Shown here one piece after another: positions 6,409 through 8,689 of a stretch of 8,689 bases of DNA. The notes below the pieces were generated by a model. That model was not told where the DNA came from. It searched no databases and worked only from the letters and a program-made list of their open reading frames with translations. The position numbers were made by a program, and so were the translations under genes. The DNA is from Sedimentibacter sp. (GTDB taxonomy: Bacteria > Bacillota > Clostridia > Tissierellales > Sedimentibacteraceae), in NCBI GenBank assembly GCA_029256005.1, contig JAQSYS010000056.1, positions 1 to 8,689 of the forward strand, read 5' to 3'. How positions within the stretch are numbered: the stretch's first letter is position 1; every line of letters starts with the position of its first letter.

Positions 6409-7573
6409 CTTCAACTTTAACATTTTCTACAGGAATAATTGCTGCTGTTACTTCTTCAGCAGTCTTTCCTGCTTTTGTACCTATTTCTAATATATCAGCA
6501 TCATTTAATATTTTAAATTCTTTTTTAACAACTTTTCCATAAACAGCATCATAATCTGCTTGTGAGAATGTAGCAAATCTTGAATTTTCCATTGGAAGTT
6601 GAACTCCACCAACGGTTGCATCCAAAGAAATTATTTCTCCGCCTTTAAATGCATTATCATAATACTCAGTTAAAGCATCATACACTGATTTAGTTAAGTT
6701 CTTCATTGAAGAAGTAATAACTGTATCTGATTCAGCAGATTGGTCAACGTCAACGCCTATAACTTTAGTTTTTGCTGTTTCAGCAGCTTTCATAACTGAG
6801 TTTCCTACAGCTCCGCCACAAGCAAATATAACTTCTGTTCCTTCGTTATACCATGCTGCTGCTTTAGCCATATTTTCTGGTGAAGCATCAAAGTTTCCAA
6901 CATATGTATATTTAATTTCAACTCCATCAGCTAAACCTAATTCTTTAGCAGCTTGCTCTGCTCCTTGAACATATCCATATCCGAAACGAACAACTGCTGG
7001 AACTGCCATGCCACCCATAAAACCTAATTTTTTGTAGCCGTCTTTAACAGCTGCATATCCTGCCAAGAATCCTGCTTCTTCTTCTGCATAGAATATTGAC
7101 AATGTATTTTCTTTTACAACTGGGTTATAATCTCCTGCATGTGGATTACCATCAAGGATTATAAAGTTAACTTCTGGATATTTGTCCTGAGCGTTAAATA
7201 CAGGAACTTCAAACAAGAAACCAGGGCATACAATAATTTTTGCACCTGCTTTAACTGCTAAATCAATTGATGTTAAATAAGCATCATCTGATTTTTCTGC
7301 TGGTTTATAATATTTGTATGTCTTGCCTGCTTCTTTTGCATAAGCAACAACGCCTTCCCAAGCACCTTGATTAAATGATTTATCATCAATTGTTCCAACG
7401 TCAGTAATAAGAGCAATCTCAAATGTACCATCTTTTGGTTCTTCAGCAGGAGTTTCTGCTGGAGTTTCAGCAGGAGCTTCTGGAGTTGGTGCTGGTGCTT
7501 TTGCACATGCTGATAATGATAATATCATCACAAGAGCAAGTGCTACAATAGCTAATTTTCTCCATAATTTCAT
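6398..7573 (-). CDS. bmpA: BMP-family nucleoside-binding lipoprotein
   Basis: A 391-residue extracellular substrate-binding lipoprotein of the BMP/PnrA (TmpC) family, equivalent to Bacillus YufN/NupN. Known members bind purine or other nucleosides, and some bind riboflavin. The signal peptide MKLWRKLAIVALALVMILSLSAC ends in the lipobox LSAC, with C23 as the lipidated residue. A Pro/Ala/Glu/Thr-rich linker (24-49) follows. The periplasmic-binding fold begins at FEIALITDVGTIDDKSFNQGAWEG (51-74), the family hallmark that includes ligand-contacting Asp, Phe and Asn residues. Later segments include GFMGGMAVPAVVRFGYGYVQGA and IFACGGAVGNSVMKAA. I start it at the ATG at 7573 because GGAGGAAG lies eight bases upstream and the signal peptide begins there; an in-frame TTG at 7591 would overlap that ribosome site. 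It sits 54 bases after deoC. Nucleoside rather than riboflavin as ligand is inferred from deoC. Confidence 0.93.
   Translation of the reverse strand: MKLWRKLAIVALALVMILSLSACAKAPAPTPEAPAETPAETPAEEPKDGTFEIALITDVGTIDDKSFNQGAWEGVVAYAKEAGKTYKYYKPAEKSDDAYLTSIDLAVKAGAKIIVCPGFLFEVPVFNAQDKYPEVNFIILDGNPHAGDYNPVVKENTLSIFYAEEEAGFLAGYAAVKDGYKKLGFMGGMAVPAVVRFGYGYVQGAEQAAKELGLADGVEIKYTYVGNFDASPENMAKAAAWYNEGTEVIFACGGAVGNSVMKAAETAKTKVIGVDVDQSAESDTVITSSMKNLTKSVYDALTEYYDNAFKGGEIISLDATVGGVQLPMENSRFATFSQADYDAVYGKVVKKEFKILNDADILEIGTKAGKTAEEVTAAIIPVENVKVEVIK
7439..7474 (-). repeat. 12-nt tandem repeats encoding the lipoprotein linker
   Basis: Three 12-nt units encode PAET-PAET-PAEE (residues 34-45) in the linker between the lipid anchor and the binding domain. 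The units differ at synonymous sites (CCTGCT versus CCAGCA), so they are an old or drifting repeat rather than a fresh duplication. Such linkers often vary in length between strains. Confidence 0.75.
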
Positions 7574-7581
7574 AATACTTT

Positions 7582-7589
7582 CTTCCTCC
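7582..7589 (-). promoter_or_regulatory. Ribosome binding site that fixes the lipoprotein start
   Basis: Minus-strand GGAGGAAG lies 8 nt before the ATG at 7571-7573. The alternative in-frame TTG at 7589-7591 overlaps this site and has no ribosome site of its own, so the upstream six-residue extension is very unlikely to be translated. Confidence 0.85.
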
Positions 7590-7627
7590 AAATATTAATT
7601 TTTATAAAAATAATTTATAAATTAACG

Positions 7628-8281
7628 CTATTTTGCGTCATTTATCAGCTTAATTGCCGAGCTTGTTCCAAGTCTTGAACAACCTGCTTTGATGAATGCT
7701 TCCATATCTTCTACACTTTTGATACCGCCAGAAGCCTTGATTTTTACATTTGGTCCGATGTGCATTTTAAATAATTGAACATCCTCCATTGTTGCTCCAC
7801 CAGTTCCAAAACCGGTAGATGTTTTAATATAATCAGCCCCTGCGTTAGTAACTGCATGGCACATTTCTATTTTTTCATCTTCAGTCAAATAGCAAGTTTC
7901 TACTATTACTTTTAATATTTTATCGCCTACTGTTTTCTTAATAATTCTTATTTCGTCTTCCACATTTTTATACAATTTATTTTTTACATCTGATATGTTA
8001 ATAACCATATCTATTTCATTAGCACCATCTTCTAAAGCCTTTTTGCATTCTTCAATTTTTGCTTCAGTTACCGAATAACCAAGTGGAAACCCAATAACAG
8101 TGCATATATTTATTTTTTCGCCATACTCTTCTTGAATTTTCTTTATGTAACAAGGTGGAATACATACTGAAGCAGTCTTGTATTCTATTGCTTCCTCGCA
8201 AATAACCTTTATGTCTTCCCATGTTGCAAACGCTTTCAGCAGAGTGTGGTCAACAAATTTCAAAAGTTCAAATTTATCCAT
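7628..8281 (-). CDS. deoC: Deoxyribose-phosphate aldolase
   Basis: DeoC cleaves 2-deoxy-D-ribose 5-phosphate to acetaldehyde and D-glyceraldehyde 3-phosphate, the final step of deoxynucleoside breakdown. The chosen product is 217 residues, normal for the bacterial short form. The class I aldolase barrel is recognisable from VDHTLLKA at the start, TVIGFPLGY, and the catalytic residues: the Asp of NEIDMVIN (D91), the Schiff-base Lys of ADYIKTSTGF (K153) and the second active-site Lys of VKIKASGGI (K182). The start at 8279-8281 is preceded by AAGGGAG with a 6-nt gap; an upstream in-frame ATG at 8299 lacks a good site and overlaps the ribosome-site region. It is the first gene of the operon with the nucleoside importer, 54 bases ahead of the lipoprotein gene. 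No nucleoside phosphorylase or phosphopentomutase gene is in view, so those steps must be encoded elsewhere. Confidence 0.95.
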   Translation of the reverse strand: MDKFELLKFVDHTLLKAFATWEDIKVICEEAIEYKTASVCIPPCYIKKIQEEYGEKINICTVIGFPLGYSVTEAKIEECKKALEDGANEIDMVINISDVKNKLYKNVEDEIRIIKKTVGDKILKVIVETCYLTEDEKIEMCHAVTNAGADYIKTSTGFGTGGATMEDVQLFKMHIGPNVKIKASGGIKSVEDMEAFIKAGCSRLGTSSAIKLINDAK

Positions 8282-8287
8282 ATATAA

Positions 8288-8294
8288 CTCCCTT
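8288..8294 (-). promoter_or_regulatory. Ribosome binding site that fixes the deoC start
   Basis: Minus-strand AAGGGAG lies 6 nt before ATGGATAAATTT (start 8281). The upstream in-frame ATG at 8299 would place this site inside the coding region and is itself preceded only by a run of A, so the shorter product is preferred. Confidence 0.85.
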
Positions 8295-8325
8295 GCCATA
8301 TTTTTTTACAGTTCTCATATTTATA

Positions 8326-8354
8326 AGTTTATCACAAAAAAATACATTCGTCAA
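8326..8354 (-). promoter_or_regulatory. sigma-A promoter of the deoC-nup operon
   Basis: On the minus strand the boxes are TTGACG (-35, 8349-8354) and TAAACT (-10, 8326-8331), with a 17-bp spacer and TGA forming an extended -10. Transcription would start near 8319, giving a leader of about 38 nt, too short for a purine riboswitch. This is the only strong promoter I see for the five-gene operon. Confidence 0.78.
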
Positions 8355-8372
8355 TTACATCTAGATTATTGA

Positions 8373-8435
8373 TGAGCGAAATATACTTGGAATATCAAAG
8401 CATTTCGTCACTTACAATGTCACAATTTTGATATT
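8373..8435 (-). promoter_or_regulatory. Interleaved inverted repeats upstream of the deoC promoter
   Basis: Two inverted repeats overlap in ABA'B' order. Pair A is AATATCAAA (8391-8399) with TTTGATATT (8427-8435), a perfect 9 bp. Pair B is TGAGCGAAAT (8373-8382) with ATTTCGTCA (8402-8410), 9 bp with one bulged G. Between them lies a direct repeat of GTCAC at 8407 and 8419. They begin about 19 bp upstream of the -35 box and end 8 bp before the preceding gene's stop codon. They could be regulator-binding sites, or a 3' structure of the upstream transcript. Arms are AT-rich, so chance cannot be excluded. Confidence 0.4.
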
Positions 8436-8443
8436 ATTTTGGA

Positions 8444-8689
8444 CTATCCAGTAATGTTAATTAAAAATCCACCTAGTTGTGCAATTTCTAGAGCCTTAAC
8501 AACATTAACGTGATATGGGCCGTTTCTTGTTATTTTAAATGTGAATTTGTCTCCAGGTGAAAACTCAATTTCTTTTTCTCCATCAAGAGCTATTGTGCCT
8601 CTTTCTTCTGCTGCAAATTCATATTCTTCGCCTACTTTAAGTTTTTGTGGTTCATCTACAAACACTGGCTCCATAACTCCAGCTGATAC
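8444..8689 (-). CDS. C-terminal part of a probable ATP-NAD kinase/AcoX-like protein (starts outside the window)
   Basis: The last 81 codons of a gene whose reading frame stays open to the window edge (VSAGVMEP...), so the Met at 8674 is internal and the gene is partial. The segment is beta-rich and contains RGTIALDGEKEIEFSPGDKFTFKITRNGP, then a short helix (VVKALEIAQLGGFLI). The DGE followed by 'spGD' and a lysine- or arginine-flanked strand is how the C-terminal all-beta domain of NAD kinase-like proteins, including the AcoX group, usually ends. Diacylglycerol/sphingosine kinase-like proteins share this fold and also carry a DGE, so they remain an alternative. The nucleotide-binding half with GGDGT is not in the window. 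The stop at 8444 lies 90 bp before the deoC -35 box, and deoC has its own promoter, so the two are probably separate units. Confidence 0.5.
   Translation of the reverse strand, partial: VSAGVMEPVFVDEPQKLKVGEEYEFAAEERGTIALDGEKEIEFSPGDKFTFKITRNGPYHVNVVKALEIAQLGGFLINITG

Noticed and set aside
7273..7506. A minus-strand frame of 77 codons inside the lipoprotein gene, rich in Lys, Gln and Leu
   Set aside because: It is a shifted frame of the lipoprotein linker repeats and binding domain; composition is an artefact of the repeat and no ribosome site supports it.
7611..7624. 14-bp palindrome TAATTTATAAATTA between deoC and the lipoprotein gene
   Set aside because: Built wholly of A and T in a very AT-rich gap, so chance is likely and no regulator motif is recognised.
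7625..7638. Small inverted repeat ACGC/GCGT at the end of deoC
   Set aside because: Only a 4-bp stem overlapping the stop codon, with no U-run; too weak to be a terminator, and the downstream lipoprotein gene has no convincing promoter of its own.
8282..8325. Purine riboswitch or other structured leader ahead of the nucleoside operon
   Set aside because: The predicted leader is only about 38 nt and lacks the conserved purine-riboswitch core; no aptamer can fit between the promoter and deoC.
8349..8411. PurR-box-like CGAA cores (8404-8407, inverted at 8377-8380, and at the -35 box)
   Set aside because: The cores lack the flanking CCGAAC context, and the spacing between the inverted pair (23 bp) does not match the known paired PurR boxes, so I do not call them.
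1..8689. Mobile element, phage, toxin-antitoxin or defence island
   Set aside because: No transposase, integrase, terminal repeats, att-like sites, CRISPR repeats or tRNA genes were found, and the genes are typical chromosomal families packed in ordinary operons. The HerA-like ATPase lacks a neighbouring NurA, Sir2 or other known anti-phage partner.

Overview
The window is AT-rich and densely coded on one strand: every gene I can support lies on the minus strand, so transcription runs from high to low coordinates. Gene content (an MtaB-type methylthiotransferase, YraN, a CymR/IscR-like Rrf2 regulator, a YufN/NupNOPQ-type nucleoside importer), strong AGGAGG-like ribosome sites and sigma-A-type promoters point to a low-GC Firmicute, most likely a clostridial or tissierellal anaerobe. 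That placement is inferred from gene content and base composition, not from a search.

Layout in the direction of transcription (right to left). 8689-8444: the 3' end of a gene whose C-terminal beta-rich domain resembles the ATP-NAD kinase/AcoX group. 8443-8282: a 162-bp control region with two interleaved inverted repeats and a very good promoter. 8281-2728: a five-gene operon, deoC - bmpA/nupN (lipoprotein) - nupO (double ABC ATPase) - nupP - nupQ (two permeases), ending in a clear hairpin terminator at 2700-2726. The operon reads as nucleoside scavenging: the lipoprotein captures nucleosides, the ABC complex imports them, and DeoC splits the deoxyribose 5-phosphate left after phosphorolysis into acetaldehyde and glyceraldehyde 3-phosphate. 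A two-tier hairpin and an 8-bp tandem repeat lie between the lipoprotein gene and the ATPase gene.

2677-269: a second transcription unit with its own promoter: a HerA-like DUF853 (YjgR-type) ATPase, an Rrf2-family regulator resembling CymR/IscR, and the YraN/UPF0102 nuclease-fold protein. 272-1: a third unit, the 5' end of mtaB, with its own promoter overlapping the yraN stop codon and its 3' part outside the window.

All three predicted promoters have a 17-bp spacer and a TGn extended -10. I corrected two gene starts from ribosome-site position: deoC starts at 8281, not 8299, and the lipoprotein at 7573, not at a TTG at 7591. I see no tRNA, rRNA, CRISPR array, insertion sequence, phage gene or recognisable riboswitch. 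Most of the window is ordinary core metabolism. The parts that merit a second look are the deoC upstream structure, the intercistronic hairpin, the Rrf2 protein that keeps only one of three cluster cysteines, and the linkage of that regulator to an uncharacterised HerA-like ATPase.
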